This document shows, piece after piece, positions 28,144 through 36,598 of a DNA stretch of 64,000 nucleotides; position 1 is the stretch's first letter, and each line of letters begins with the position of its first letter. The translations under genes and the position numbers were made by a program. Under the pieces are notes generated by a model. That model did no database searches and was not told the origin of the DNA. It was given only the letters and a program-made list of their open reading frames with translations. The DNA is taken from the NCBI RefSeq assembly GCF_008710285.1, contig NZ_VYQF01000001.1:1373501-1437500 (forward strand). Reading direction: 5' to 3'. This stretch comes from Ginsengibacter hankyongi. Its GTDB lineage: Bacteria > Bacteroidota > Bacteroidia > Chitinophagales > Chitinophagaceae.

Positions 28144-28186
28144 AGTAAACATGCATGCGATTGCCTATGCGTGTTTACTTTTTTTA
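28144..28186 (+). terminator. Intrinsic terminator after the Tyr/Gly-rich protein gene
   Basis: AGTAAACATGCAT (28144-28156) pairs with ATGCGTGTTTACT (28167-28179), 13 base pairs with one G-U, a 10-base loop and a run of seven T. The T run touches the stop end of convergent lysA. Confidence 0.85.
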
Positions 28187-29392
28187 TAACAGTTGGTTTT
28201 GTAAAAGATCCTCAAAAGAATCTCTCCGCCGGATGAGCGTTGCTTTCCCTTCCTTAATTAAAACCTCACCCGGCTTAAAACGTGAGTTAAAATTGGATGA
28301 CATTTCAAATCCATAGGCACCTGCATTATAAAAAACGAGGTAATCACCTTCTGTTATTTCGCTGATTTTTCTATCCCAGGCAAATGTATCTGTTTCACAA
28401 ATATTACCTACGATTGAATATTTTTTTTCAGGTCCGTTTTCATTACTTATGTTTTCAATTCGATGATAGGAATTGTAAAACATTGGACGTATTAAATGAT
28501 TGAATCCACTGTTGACGCTTGCAAAAGTTGTGGCTGAGGTTTTTTTAATTACGTTTACTTGGGTAACTAAATATCCTGAAGCGCTTACCAAAAATTTTCC
28601 CGGCTCAAACCATACCTGCAAATGTCTATTACCAGGATTAGGATGGTTAGCAAACGCTTCACTTACCTTTTGTGCAAGTGCATTAATATCTGTTTCAGTA
28701 TCACCTTCTTTATAAGGCACTTTAAAACCTCCGCCCAAATCAACAAATTCCAGTTCTTTAAAATGAGGAATTATATCAAACAAAACTTCTATGCCTTTTA
28801 CAAACACATCCACATCGTCAATGTCGCTCCCGGTATGTATTTGCAAACCACGGATAAATAAATTATACTTATGAACAACCGACAATATTTGTTCAATCTG
28901 GTCTACCGGGATACCGAATTTGCTTTTATCATGCCCTGTGGAGATCTTTAAATTTCCACCTGCTAAAATATTAGGCCGAAGGCGAATACCTACCGGGTAA
29001 GCATGCCCGTATTTTTCACCGAACTTTTCAAGATTGGAAAGACTATCGATATTGATATTTACACCCAGACTTTTAGCTTCATCAATTTCGTCGAATGCAA
29101 TACCATTGGAGGTATATAAAATTCTTTCGGGTGTAAAACCTGCATACAAGGCCAGTTTCACTTCATTAATTGAACTACAGTCAATATTGGCGCCTATAGA
29201 TTTTATGTATCGCAGAATATTAATATTGGTTAATGCTTTGCAGGCATAAAAAAATTTTACATCTGTATTCTTAAATGCATTTATAAGCTTTGAATACTGC
29301 TCAGCAATTTTTTCTGCATGATAAACATATACGGGAGTCCCAAATTCTTCAGCTATAGATAAAAGTTGTTTATGAGATAAAACCTGCGGCAT
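28184..29392 (-). CDS. lysA: Diaminopimelate decarboxylase
   Basis: Last step of lysine synthesis: meso-diaminopimelate to L-lysine and CO2. A PLP enzyme of the alanine-racemase fold, 402 residues. The PLP lysine is K52 in FFYACKALTN; the glycine-rich phosphate loop is LEFVDLGGGFKVPY; HTGSDIDDVDVF, WFEPGKFLVSASG and the active-site Cys of VGNICETDTFAWDR are all present, as is the tyrosine motif YNAGAYGFEMSSNFN. Together these separate it from the related ornithine/arginine decarboxylases. Aspartate kinase, the first enzyme of the pathway, is at 40109. Confidence 0.95.
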   Translation of the reverse strand: MPQVLSHKQLLSIAEEFGTPVYVYHAEKIAEQYSKLINAFKNTDVKFFYACKALTNINILRYIKSIGANIDCSSINEVKLALYAGFTPERILYTSNGIAFDEIDEAKSLGVNINIDSLSNLEKFGEKYGHAYPVGIRLRPNILAGGNLKISTGHDKSKFGIPVDQIEQILSVVHKYNLFIRGLQIHTGSDIDDVDVFVKGIEVLFDIIPHFKELEFVDLGGGFKVPYKEGDTETDINALAQKVSEAFANHPNPGNRHLQVWFEPGKFLVSASGYLVTQVNVIKKTSATTFASVNSGFNHLIRPMFYNSYHRIENISNENGPEKKYSIVGNICETDTFAWDRKISEITEGDYLVFYNAGAYGFEMSSNFNSRFKPGEVLIKEGKATLIRRRDSFEDLLQNQLL

Positions 29393-29455
29393 AATGGTAA
29401 TGTGATGTTGTGTTAATCAGCCAATGAACTAATTAAACAATTATTTTATTAATAT

Positions 29456-30136
29456 TTATTCAGGAATGGTATCGTTGATATCCACCACTTCACTTGTTTC
29501 CTCTTCAGCCTGTAAAAATTCTTCCGGGTTTTCTTGTGAGGATATTTCAAATTGTATCTCTTCAACTTTTGTTGCTTCAATAATTTCCTGGTTAAGTACC
29601 TCTTTTATTTTGGGAAGATCTTCCGGGCTGTTAATGCCAAAATAATCCATAAAGGATTTGGAAGTAGCATATATTAAGGGCTTCCCGGGAGAGTTTTCAT
29701 TTCTTCCTACAATAACAATTAAATCTTTTTCAAGCAGTTTTTGTATAGCATAATCACAATTAACGCCCCGTATTATTTCTATTTCCGACTTGGTAACGGG
29801 TTGCTTATAGGCAACAATAGAGAGCGTTTCAAGAGATGCAACTGATAATTTCTTTAGAAATCTATCCCCGTTAAGTTGGGCAATCGTTTTATGAAATTCC
29901 TTTTTAGTTAAAAACTGGAAACCGCCACCGCTTTCTACCACTTCAAAAGGATAGAATTCTGATTCATATTTTTCTTTAATGGCTTTTATCGCGGCTTCAA
30001 CCTGGTCTGGCGTTGCGCGGTCTTCAATAAAACCAAGTGCATTATTTATGTGCTCCACCAATTCATTTACGGGCAAAGGTTTTTCGCTTGCAAATATCAG
30101 TGCTTCAATATGTGGGATTATTACACTTAGATCCAT
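29456..30136 (-). CDS. scpB: Segregation and condensation protein ScpB
   Basis: Part of the SMC-ScpAB condensin that compacts and segregates the chromosome. The 226-residue protein has the two winged-helix domains of ScpB: EALIFASEKPLPVNELVEHI at the start and LSVASLETLSIVAYKQPVT with KSEIEIIRGVNCDYAIQKLL in the second half, then LIVIVGRNENSPGKPLIYAT and YFGINSPEDLPKI. The C-terminal 35 residues are acidic and probably disordered. It lies 74 bases downstream of atpG. scpA and smc are not in the window. Confidence 0.93.
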   Translation of the reverse strand: MDLSVIIPHIEALIFASEKPLPVNELVEHINNALGFIEDRATPDQVEAAIKAIKEKYESEFYPFEVVESGGGFQFLTKKEFHKTIAQLNGDRFLKKLSVASLETLSIVAYKQPVTKSEIEIIRGVNCDYAIQKLLEKDLIVIVGRNENSPGKPLIYATSKSFMDYFGINSPEDLPKIKEVLNQEIIEATKVEEIQFEISSQENPEEFLQAEEETSEVVDINDTIPE

Positions 30137-30183
30137 ACCCCAAACCCGATAGGGCTATATTTTTTCAATTTAAAATTCCCAAT

Positions 30184-30202
30184 CCCGCGCCTGCGGCGAG
30201 GG
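30184..30202. repeat. GC-rich hairpin in the atpG-scpB gap
   Basis: CCC-g-CGCC, loop TGC, GGCG-a-GGG: seven base pairs with one G-A mismatch. It is conspicuous in AT-rich surroundings and lacks a following T run on either strand, so it is more like a dispersed palindromic element or mRNA processing stem than a terminator. Confidence 0.45.
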
Positions 30203-30210
30203 TTAGGCGT

Positions 30211-31092
30211 TTATCCTTGCAATGCGGCTGCGCCACTTACTATTTCAGTAAGTTCTGTTGTAATGGCAGCCTGTCTTGCCCTATTGTAGCTTATTTTTAA
30301 ATTCTTTAATAGTTCTTCTGCATTTTCTGTTGCCTTGTCCATAGCAGTCATACGTGCGCCATGCTCGCTGGCGTGTGCATCTAATATGGCTTTATACAAC
30401 TGTGTATTCAATATTTTAGGCATCAGTTCCCTAATCAAAATATCTTTACCCGGCTCAAAAATGAAATCTGCTTTTGCTTCGCCTTTTTTCTTTTCAGATT
30501 TTTTTACCGGTAAAAATTGTTCAACAATAAACTTTTGTGTGGCGGCATTCTTAAATTCGCTATAAACAAGTTCAACTGCGTCTACCTCTCCTTTTTCAAA
30601 GGCATCCATTGCAAATTTTGCAACAGCAGCTACATGATCAAAATTTAGTTCAGCAAAAATGTGCCAATAATTATCAATAACTTTAAATTTATTCTTGGTA
30701 AAATGCTCATATCCCTTTTTGCCTAAGGGCAACATTTCGGCATTTCCCTGTGCGGCTAAATTTGCATATTTATCTTTTATAACCTGCTTCGCAAGCTTAA
30801 TAAGATTGCTGTTGTAACCTCCGCATAATCCTCTGTCGCTTGTTATTACAATCACTAAAACCTTTTGAACCGGTCTTTCCACGGCAAGTGCCATGTTCAC
30901 ATCCCCTTCGGCGCTGCTAACGATATTGGAAAGCATTTCCTGCAATTTTTGGGCGTAAGGCCTCATTTGTATAATTGCATCCTGCGCCCTGCGCAATTTG
31001 GCAGCGCTGACCATTTTCATAGCTTTGGTTATCTGCTGGGTGCTCTTTACACTTTGAATACGGTTCCTAACTTCTTTTAATGCGCCACTCAT
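30211..31092 (-). CDS. atpG: ATP synthase F1 gamma subunit
   Basis: The central rotor shaft of F1. The 293-residue protein has the paired signature ends: KEVRNRIQSVKSTQQITKAM near the N-terminus with KMVSAAKLRRAQ, and RMTAMDKATENAEELLKNL with YNRARQAAITTELTEIVSGA at the C-terminus; the middle has ITSDRGLCGGYNSN. The gene stands alone: upstream on the same strand is an AraC regulator after a 370-base gap, downstream is scpB. Other atp genes must be elsewhere. It has its own candidate promoter at 31112. Confidence 0.97.
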   Translation of the reverse strand: MSGALKEVRNRIQSVKSTQQITKAMKMVSAAKLRRAQDAIIQMRPYAQKLQEMLSNIVSSAEGDVNMALAVERPVQKVLVIVITSDRGLCGGYNSNLIKLAKQVIKDKYANLAAQGNAEMLPLGKKGYEHFTKNKFKVIDNYWHIFAELNFDHVAAVAKFAMDAFEKGEVDAVELVYSEFKNAATQKFIVEQFLPVKKSEKKKGEAKADFIFEPGKDILIRELMPKILNTQLYKAILDAHASEHGARMTAMDKATENAEELLKNLKISYNRARQAAITTELTEIVSGAAALQG

Positions 31093-31111
31093 ATTTTTTG
31101 ATTATGGGGTG

Positions 31112-31119
31112 CAAAGTTA
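31112..31119 (-). promoter_or_regulatory. Putative -7 element for atpG
   Basis: On the minus strand TAACTTTG matches TAnnTTTG, 19 bases before the atpG ATG. No firm -33 element. Confidence 0.45.
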
Positions 31120-31254
31120 AGTGAATGACTGTATAAAACCATGTGCAGCTTTATAGATTAATTAGCCATTGAAAAGAACGGTAATTTTAGATAATAATCC
31201 GTCTTTAACTAAAAAGCGCAAGTTCTTTACCTATAAAAAATAATTTTGAACACC

Positions 31255-31277
31255 AAAAAAGCCTCCGTAGAGGAGGC
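31255..31277 (-). terminator. Intrinsic terminator of the AraC-regulator gene
   Basis: On the minus strand GCCTCC, loop TCTAC, GGAGGC, followed by six T. It lies about 190 bases beyond the AraC stop codon and upstream of atpG, isolating the two units. Confidence 0.75.
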
Positions 31278-31461
31278 CGGTTTCTTGTGCTTTGCGTAGA
31301 AAATTTATTCCAGGCAAGTGTAGTGTGTGGTCTTATCAGCTAGATAATTTAAGAAGATGGATTAGGGAACTTTATAAAATTATTGTTATGCAATGGATAA
31401 TATTAGCCGTAAACGGCATGTCAATAACCGTAAAAGATTTTTTTTGGCGCGGATTGTCGTT

Positions 31462-32466
31462 TTAACCTATTTTATTGCACTCTCTGGGCAAATGGCCGAA
31501 TTCCTTCTTAAAAGCGCTTGAAAAATTACTCAGGTTCTGATATCCTATCATTACGCCTACTTCAGATACTGAATATTTCTTCATATTGAGGAGTTCTTTG
31601 GCCTTATGCATGCGGTTTTTCTGATAGTATTCGAATAACCCCATTCCATATGCTTTTTTAAAAGCATTTTTAAGTTTAGTCTCACTCATTAATGCTATTC
31701 GTGCAAGATTTTCAATTTTAGGAAAATCGGATGTATAATTTTCAAGAAGAATCCTTTCAATTTTTGCTACACTTTGAAAGTCTTTGATCGTGAGTGTTTT
31801 TGAAAAATCTGAAAGGTTTACCCGTAGCATATTTTCAAGAAACCCTTCTAAAAGGCGTAACACACGGGTATTCGTATATAGTAAAGGAGTAAAAGATTGA
31901 GAGCCACCGGCAAAAATTTCATTTAGCAACTTTTGCTCTTTTGCATTTAATAAATCCTTGAAAACATTTTGCTTCCTGAATAATTTGTAATTAGAACTAT
32001 CGGTCTCCTGTATTTTTTCTCTTAACCAGTCCGCTGACAGCTGAAGGGTTAGGCCTTTTACTTTTGTGCCTTTACTCAATTCAACTTTCTGAGAAGTAAA
32101 GCTATTCGTCATTATTACTGCGCTAAATGTACTTTCATCTTCAATAGTTATTATCTCATCATCAATTGAAATAAAAAGTCTTTCAACATTAGTGTATTTA
32201 TAAAAGTAAATTATAAGAGAGAATTTACTGACCGGCTGACGGTTAAGAATAAAATCAGTATTTAGATCATAATCAACTATGCGATAAGTAAGACCTGGCT
32301 CAATATTATGAACCTTAGCAAATCCGGAAGCAAAATTTTCAGGATATTCAATTTTATTATCGTCAGGTTTTATTTTTAAATGCCGGGAAAAGCCATTAAG
32401 CCACTCAATAAGGCCAGATGGTGAGGAAGAGTAATTTAAAGGAATATAATTTTTATCAAAGTTCAT
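31462..32466 (-). CDS. AraC-family transcriptional regulator
   Basis: A 334-residue regulator taking the ATG at 32466; a longer frame (to 32541) would add a hydrophobic Cys-rich stretch and cross a candidate promoter at 32499-32506. The C-terminal third is the double helix-turn-helix: first helix unit KIENLARIALMSETKLKNAF with KKAYGMGLFEYYQKNRMHKA, second unit YSVSEVGVMIGYQNLSNFSS followed by AFKKEFGHLPRE. The N-terminal part is a ligand-binding region of no recognised kind, as in PchR-like or FecI-unlinked Bacteroidota AraC proteins that sense siderophores or small molecules. Targets unknown; neighbours (atpG, ccmC) give no clue. Confidence 0.9.
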   Translation of the reverse strand: MNFDKNYIPLNYSSSPSGLIEWLNGFSRHLKIKPDDNKIEYPENFASGFAKVHNIEPGLTYRIVDYDLNTDFILNRQPVSKFSLIIYFYKYTNVERLFISIDDEIITIEDESTFSAVIMTNSFTSQKVELSKGTKVKGLTLQLSADWLREKIQETDSSNYKLFRKQNVFKDLLNAKEQKLLNEIFAGGSQSFTPLLYTNTRVLRLLEGFLENMLRVNLSDFSKTLTIKDFQSVAKIERILLENYTSDFPKIENLARIALMSETKLKNAFKKAYGMGLFEYYQKNRMHKAKELLNMKKYSVSEVGVMIGYQNLSNFSSAFKKEFGHLPRECNKIG

Positions 32467-32498
32467 TCTACAGGTAGTACAATGCAAAAGCAAAAAAA

Positions 32499-32506
32499 CA
32501 AATTTA
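32499..32506 (-). promoter_or_regulatory. Putative -7 element for the AraC-regulator gene
   Basis: Minus-strand TAAATTTG matches TAnnTTTG, 32 bases before the ATG at 32466. It would make the longer start at 32541 untranscribed. Confidence 0.4.
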
Positions 32507-32664
32507 CAAAAACCTGTCAATAAATATCTTCCATAACTCAATCGCCAGCATCACTATTTACCCATACTCGTATTTAAACAATTAAAGTCTGCACCTCCGA
32601 ATTGGATCCATGTTAATTGCAATAATAATCTTCGGCCAAAACAAGAATGACAAAAGTTTTATCA

Positions 32665-32672
32665 TAATTTTG
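32665..32672 (+). promoter_or_regulatory. Putative -7 element for the ccmC/ccmD-like pair
   Basis: TAATTTTG matches TAnnTTTG, 41 bases before the ATG at 32714. No clear -33 TTTG. Confidence 0.4.
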
Positions 32673-32713
32673 CCGCATTCAAATGCGATTGCATAAAAGA
32701 AAATATTTTATTG

Positions 32714-33391
32714 ATGAAATTTAAGTGGTGGAAAATATTGTGTATCCTGTTATTATTTTTCACATTTACCTGGGGATTTTTAGTACCTGTACCGATTATT
32801 GGAAACTTACACCAAAGTATACGCAATTTTTTCTTCCATGTGCCCATGTGGTTTGGTCAAATCGTTCTATTATCTCTTTCGTTAAGCTATTCCATTGCGT
32901 ACCTGCGTACCCAGAATCTTAAACACGATATTTATGCAGCCGAGTTTGCAAAAACAGGAATTGTTTTTGGTATTTTGGGCCTTGCTACAGGTTCCATTTG
33001 GGCGACGTATACATGGGGAGAGCCCTGGAGCAACGATCCAAAACAAATAGCTGCAGCAATAGCAGTATTAATCTATCTCGCCTACATGGTGTTGCGTAGC
33101 TCCATGAATGATATTGATAAGAGATCCCGCATCAGTGCAGTATATAACATTTTTGCTTACTTCATTTATATACCATTAATAATGATTTTACCGAGACTTG
33201 TTCAATCACTGCATCCCGGCGGAATGGAAGGAGCGAAAGGCGGTGGTAACCCGGCTCTTGGCGGGGATAACCTTACGCCGGAAATGGAAATGGTATTCTG
33301 GCCTGCAGTTATTGGCTGGGTGTTATTAGGAATATGGATCAGCAATCTTAAAATAAGATTGAACCTGCTTATAAATAAAAATTTAATTTGA
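32714..33391 (+). CDS. ccmC: Cytochrome c biogenesis membrane protein, CcmC/CcsA type
   Basis: A 225-residue integral membrane protein with six hydrophobic helices, of the heme-handling family that passes heme towards CcmE or apocytochrome c. The tryptophan-rich motif is TWGEPWSNDPKQIAAAIAVL, the counterpart of the WWD/WGTWWVWD segment, between helices 3 and 4; flanking histidines that could ligate heme are in NLHQSIRNFFFHVPMWFG and near the fourth loop (VQSLHPGG). The start is ATG at 32714 right after a TTG. Its stop overlaps the next start (TGATG). Only C- and D-like genes are here; ccmA, B, E, F are absent from the window. Confidence 0.85.
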   Translation: MKFKWWKILCILLLFFTFTWGFLVPVPIIGNLHQSIRNFFFHVPMWFGQIVLLSLSLSYSIAYLRTQNLKHDIYAAEFAKTGIVFGILGLATGSIWATYTWGEPWSNDPKQIAAAIAVLIYLAYMVLRSSMNDIDKRSRISAVYNIFAYFIYIPLIMILPRLVQSLHPGGMEGAKGGGNPALGGDNLTPEMEMVFWPAVIGWVLLGIWISNLKIRLNLLINKNLI

Positions 33392-33627
33392 TGATCAAAC
33401 CGCATTTATTTAAGCGTTTAAGCCTTTCCGTTATATTCTCATTTTTAGCCTGCCTGCTATTCGCACAATCCTCCACGGGATCCACAGCAAAAGATATGGA
33501 TACAATGATGAGGAGTCATGATAAAATATACGTTGTAATGGCTGTGTGTATTATCATTCTTACTGTTCTTTTTTTATACCTTATAAGAATTGACATTAAA
33601 GTTTCGAAAAAAGAAAAGATTTTATAA
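33391..33627 (+). CDS. CcmD-like small membrane protein
   Basis: A 78-residue protein starting at the ATG that overlaps the ccmC stop by one base (TGATG), so it is translationally coupled. It has an N-terminal signal-like helix (LSLSVIFSFLACLLFAQS), a short loop (AKDMDTMMRSHDKIYVVM), then a single membrane helix (AVCIIILTVLFLYLIRID) and a lysine-rich tail, the plan of Bacteroidota CcmD-family proteins. CcmD holds CcmC and CcmE together in heme delivery. Identity rests on size, topology and position; sequence similarity of such small proteins is low. Confidence 0.7.
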   Translation: MIKPHLFKRLSLSVIFSFLACLLFAQSSTGSTAKDMDTMMRSHDKIYVVMAVCIIILTVLFLYLIRIDIKVSKKEKIL

Positions 33628-33676
33628 TTCCCATTGAATAATTATAAAACTTAGAATCGATAAAAAAATAATATTT

Positions 33677-33684
33677 TAAGTTTG
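33677..33684 (+). promoter_or_regulatory. Putative -7 element for glutamate dehydrogenase
   Basis: TAAGTTTG matches TAnnTTTG, 28 bases before the ATG at 33713, in the 85-base gap after the CcmD-like gene. Confidence 0.45.
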
Positions 33685-33712
33685 ATTCATTAATAAATTC
33701 TAAAAACATTTT

Positions 33713-35134
33713 ATGTCATCTCCAGCAGGCTATAGTTTTTTTGAAAGCGTTGAAAGAAGTTTTGACAAAGCAGCCGTTTTTACTGATTGGGACCCCGGAA
33801 TTTTGGAACAAATAAAACAATGCAATAGTGTTTATCAAATGCGTTTCCCTATAAAAAGAGAAAATGGAGACATAGTAACTATTGAAGCATATAGGGTTCA
33901 ACATTCACATCATAAAACCCCATGCAAAGGCGGTATTCGTTTTAGTCTTGCAGTAAACCAGGATGAAGTAATGGCGCTTGCTGCACTTATGACCTATAAA
34001 TGCGCAATTGTGAACGTACCTTTTGGCGGAGCTAAGGGTGGAATAAAAATTAATCCCCGTGGATATACACCATATGAGTTGGAAAAAATTACGCGCCGCT
34101 ATACTGCCGAATTAATAAAGAAAAATTTCATTGGGCCAGGGACAGATGTTCCGGCTCCCGATTACGGAACCGGCGAGAGAGAAATGGCATGGATACTCGA
34201 TACATATGTTGCAATGCATCCGGGAGAGATAGACGCAGCAGGATGCGTAACGGGGAAACCTGTAACTCAGGGCGGTGTAAGAGGAAGAAAAGAGGCCACC
34301 GGCCTCGGTGTATTTTATGGACTCAGCGAAGTATGTAATATGCCTTCAGTTATGGCTAAACTGGATTTGCCTATAGGAGTAAAAGGAAAACGCGTATGTG
34401 TGCAGGGGTTAGGCAATGTAGGTTATCATACAGCCTTGTTTTTTCAACAGGCGGGAGCCATAATTGTTGGCCTTGCAGAATACGAAGGCTCCATTTGGAA
34501 TAATGATGGACTTGATGTGAACAAGGTTTTGACTCATCGTACAAAAACCGGTTCGATTCTCGATTTTCCGGGCTCTCAAAATTTTACGAAGAATACTGAA
34601 GCACTTGAAATGGAATGCGACATATTAATTCCTGCTGCGTTAGAAAATGTTATTAATGGTGAGAATGCCGCAAGAATAAAAGCGAAAATAATTGGAGAAG
34701 CAGCTAACGGTCCTCTCACTCCCGAAGCCGATGAAATTCTAAATTTGAAAGGAATTCTGGTTGTGCCTGACATGTACCTGAATGCCGGTGGTGTTACCGT
34801 TAGTTATTTTGAATGGCTTAAGAATTTGAGCCATGTCCGTTACGGTAGGCTTGAAAAAAGATTTACTGAAAATATGAATCATCATATACTTGGCCAACTT
34901 GAAGAACTAACGGGTAAAACGGTTACTTCGTTAGAAAGAGATTTTATTATGCATGGTGCAGATGAAATAGACCTTGTAAGAAGCGGGCTGGAAGAAACAA
35001 TGATAACTGCAACCCGGGAAATTGTTGATATCTGGCAGAAAACTCCTGCTATCCCTGACATGCGAACAGCGGCTTATGTTTGTGCCATTAATAAAGTGGC
35101 AACATCTTACGCCGAATTAGGAATTTTCCCATAG
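33713..35134 (+). CDS. Glu/Leu/Phe/Val-family dehydrogenase (glutamate dehydrogenase)
   Basis: Interconverts glutamate and 2-oxoglutarate plus ammonia. The 473-residue protein has the family signature VPFGGAKGGIKINPRG, preceded by the substrate-binding HKTPCKGGIRFSLAVNQDEV with its Lys, and GPGTDVPAPDYGTGEREMAW. The nucleotide fold follows: VCVQGLGNVGYHTALFFQQA, then EYEGSIWNNDGLDV. The ~470-residue length and the C-terminal extension (LSHVRYGRLEKRF to the end) are those of the mitochondrial/Bacteroidota group rather than the 450-residue E. coli GdhA group. Cofactor not determined here. Convergent with the small nuclease-fold gene at 35156. Confidence 0.93.
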   Translation: MSSPAGYSFFESVERSFDKAAVFTDWDPGILEQIKQCNSVYQMRFPIKRENGDIVTIEAYRVQHSHHKTPCKGGIRFSLAVNQDEVMALAALMTYKCAIVNVPFGGAKGGIKINPRGYTPYELEKITRRYTAELIKKNFIGPGTDVPAPDYGTGEREMAWILDTYVAMHPGEIDAAGCVTGKPVTQGGVRGRKEATGLGVFYGLSEVCNMPSVMAKLDLPIGVKGKRVCVQGLGNVGYHTALFFQQAGAIIVGLAEYEGSIWNNDGLDVNKVLTHRTKTGSILDFPGSQNFTKNTEALEMECDILIPAALENVINGENAARIKAKIIGEAANGPLTPEADEILNLKGILVVPDMYLNAGGVTVSYFEWLKNLSHVRYGRLEKRFTENMNHHILGQLEELTGKTVTSLERDFIMHGADEIDLVRSGLEETMITATREIVDIWQKTPAIPDMRTAAYVCAINKVATSYAELGIFP

Positions 35135-35155
35135 ATCGTTTACAGTTTTTAAATT

Positions 35156-35599
35156 TTAAGGTTCAATTTCATAATCAGGAAATTCATTTATTTGAAAAAA
35201 CTGGCTACCAGTTTTTTCAAATCCAAGGCAGTAGCTCCCATTTGTTATTATCAAATATTTAGCAGGCAGTGTAATATGATACCTGAGAACCTGGTTTAAT
35301 GTCTTGTCAGAAAGAGCCACCTTCATTTCTTTGCATTCAATTATCATGAATGGCTTAGCACTTCTACTATAGATAACAATATCGCAACGTTTTGATAATT
35401 CTCCCAGTTTGATTTCTTTTTCAACTGCTATTAATGATGCAGGATATTTTTTAGCTAACAGGTAATGTATCATGTTTTGGCGTACCCATTCTTCCGGGGT
35501 AAATTGCAACCATTTTTTTCTTATTACATCAAAAACTTCGTTTAGCCCTTCCCGTTGCCTTAATGTAACCCGTTGTTTTGGAAATTCAATTTTTATCAT
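35156..35599 (-). CDS. HsdR_N-like protein with PD-(D/E)XK nuclease fold
   Basis: A 147-residue protein matching the type I restriction enzyme R-protein N-terminal domain family (HSDR_N_2), here as a free-standing protein. A plausible PD-(D/E)XK set is visible: Glu60, Asp73 in KRCDIVIYS and Glu88-x-Lys90 in MIIECKEM, followed by LNQVLRYHITLPAKYLIITN. No helicase, specificity or methylase gene is near, so it is not a complete restriction system. Such stand-alone proteins are widespread in Bacteroidota and usually sit in housekeeping context; function unknown. Lone gene, convergent with glutamate dehydrogenase. Confidence 0.85.
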   Translation of the reverse strand: MIKIEFPKQRVTLRQREGLNEVFDVIRKKWLQFTPEEWVRQNMIHYLLAKKYPASLIAVEKEIKLGELSKRCDIVIYSRSAKPFMIIECKEMKVALSDKTLNQVLRYHITLPAKYLIITNGSYCLGFEKTGSQFFQINEFPDYEIEP

Positions 35600-35746
35600 G
35601 CTGAGTTTTCGTTTCCTGCAAAATGATTACCGGTTTACCTGTAATCACCCGACGGAAATTGGCAAATTATATTTACAAATCTAAATCATCAATCTAAAAT
35701 TGTATTTTTATTAATAGCAATAAACAACAAGCGGATTAAAAGAAAT

Positions 35747-36517
35747 ATGAAGACAAAAAAAGAAATTGTAAACAACTGGCTTCCCAGGTATACCGGCGAA
35801 AAACTGGAAAATTTTGGGGAATATATTCTTCTTACCAACTTTAGCAACTATGTAAAAATGTTTGCCGATATACATAAAGTAAAAATTGTAGGCACAGATA
35901 AGGCAATGCAATGCGCAACTGCAGACGATATTACCATTATTAATTTTGGCATGGGAAGCCCGGGTGCTGCTACTATTATGGATTTACTAAGTGCCATTAA
36001 TCCCAAAGCAGTTTTATTTTTAGGCAAATGTGGCGGGTTAAAAAAGAGAAATAAAATAGGCGATCTCATTTTGCCGATTGCCGCGATAAGAGGAGAAGGA
36101 ACCTCCAACGATTATTTTCCACCTGAAGTTCCGGCACTTCCGGCCTTTGCTTTGCAAAAGGCAATTTCAACAACTATTCGTGATCATGCTTTCGACTACT
36201 GGACCGGTACCGTTTATACCACTAACCGGAGAGTTTGGGAGCATGATGACGAACTTAAAGCCTACCTGGAAAAAATAAGGGCCTACGCTATTGACATGGA
36301 AACTGCAACCATTTTCACTGTTGGATTTTTTAATAAAATTCCAACTGGCGCCTTATTATTAGTTAGTGATTCGCCAATGGTTCCGGAGGGTGTGAAAACT
36401 GTAGAAAGTGATGCAAGTGTTACCGCACAATTTGTGGAACGACATTTAAAAATTGGAATTGATTCTCTGAAACAATTAATTAATGACGGCCTTACTGTGC
36501 GACACTTAAAGTTTTAA
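35747..36517 (+). CDS. amn: AMP nucleosidase (short Bacteroidota type)
   Basis: Hydrolyses AMP to adenine and ribose 5-phosphate. The 256-residue protein is a purine-nucleoside-phosphorylase-fold enzyme: INFGMGSPGAATIMDLL (phosphate side), FLGKCGGLKKRNKIGDLILP, the base-recognising region with VYTTNRRVWEHD and the ribose/catalytic segment YAIDMETATIFTVGFFN with LLVSDSPMVPEG. It lacks the ~200-residue N-terminal regulatory domain of E. coli Amn, as is usual in Bacteroidota. Lone gene. Confidence 0.9.
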   Translation: MKTKKEIVNNWLPRYTGEKLENFGEYILLTNFSNYVKMFADIHKVKIVGTDKAMQCATADDITIINFGMGSPGAATIMDLLSAINPKAVLFLGKCGGLKKRNKIGDLILPIAAIRGEGTSNDYFPPEVPALPAFALQKAISTTIRDHAFDYWTGTVYTTNRRVWEHDDELKAYLEKIRAYAIDMETATIFTVGFFNKIPTGALLLVSDSPMVPEGVKTVESDASVTAQFVERHLKIGIDSLKQLINDGLTVRHLKF

Positions 36518-36598
36518 TTATTCAGTATTTTTTTCAACATCCATTTCGCAGAATATTATTTCTTTAAAAGTTTAAAGTCTTGTGTATAATTTACTTTA

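Larger units (their letters stand above)
31093..31461. other. Intergenic region between atpG and the AraC regulator
   Basis: The 369 bases hold a -7 word for atpG (31112-31119), a terminator hairpin (31261-31277) and, close to the AraC stop, a small palindrome GCCGTAAACGGC at 31406-31417 followed by a second copy of ACCGTAAA at 31427. I see no open frame of coding character and no tRNA. Confidence 0.5.
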
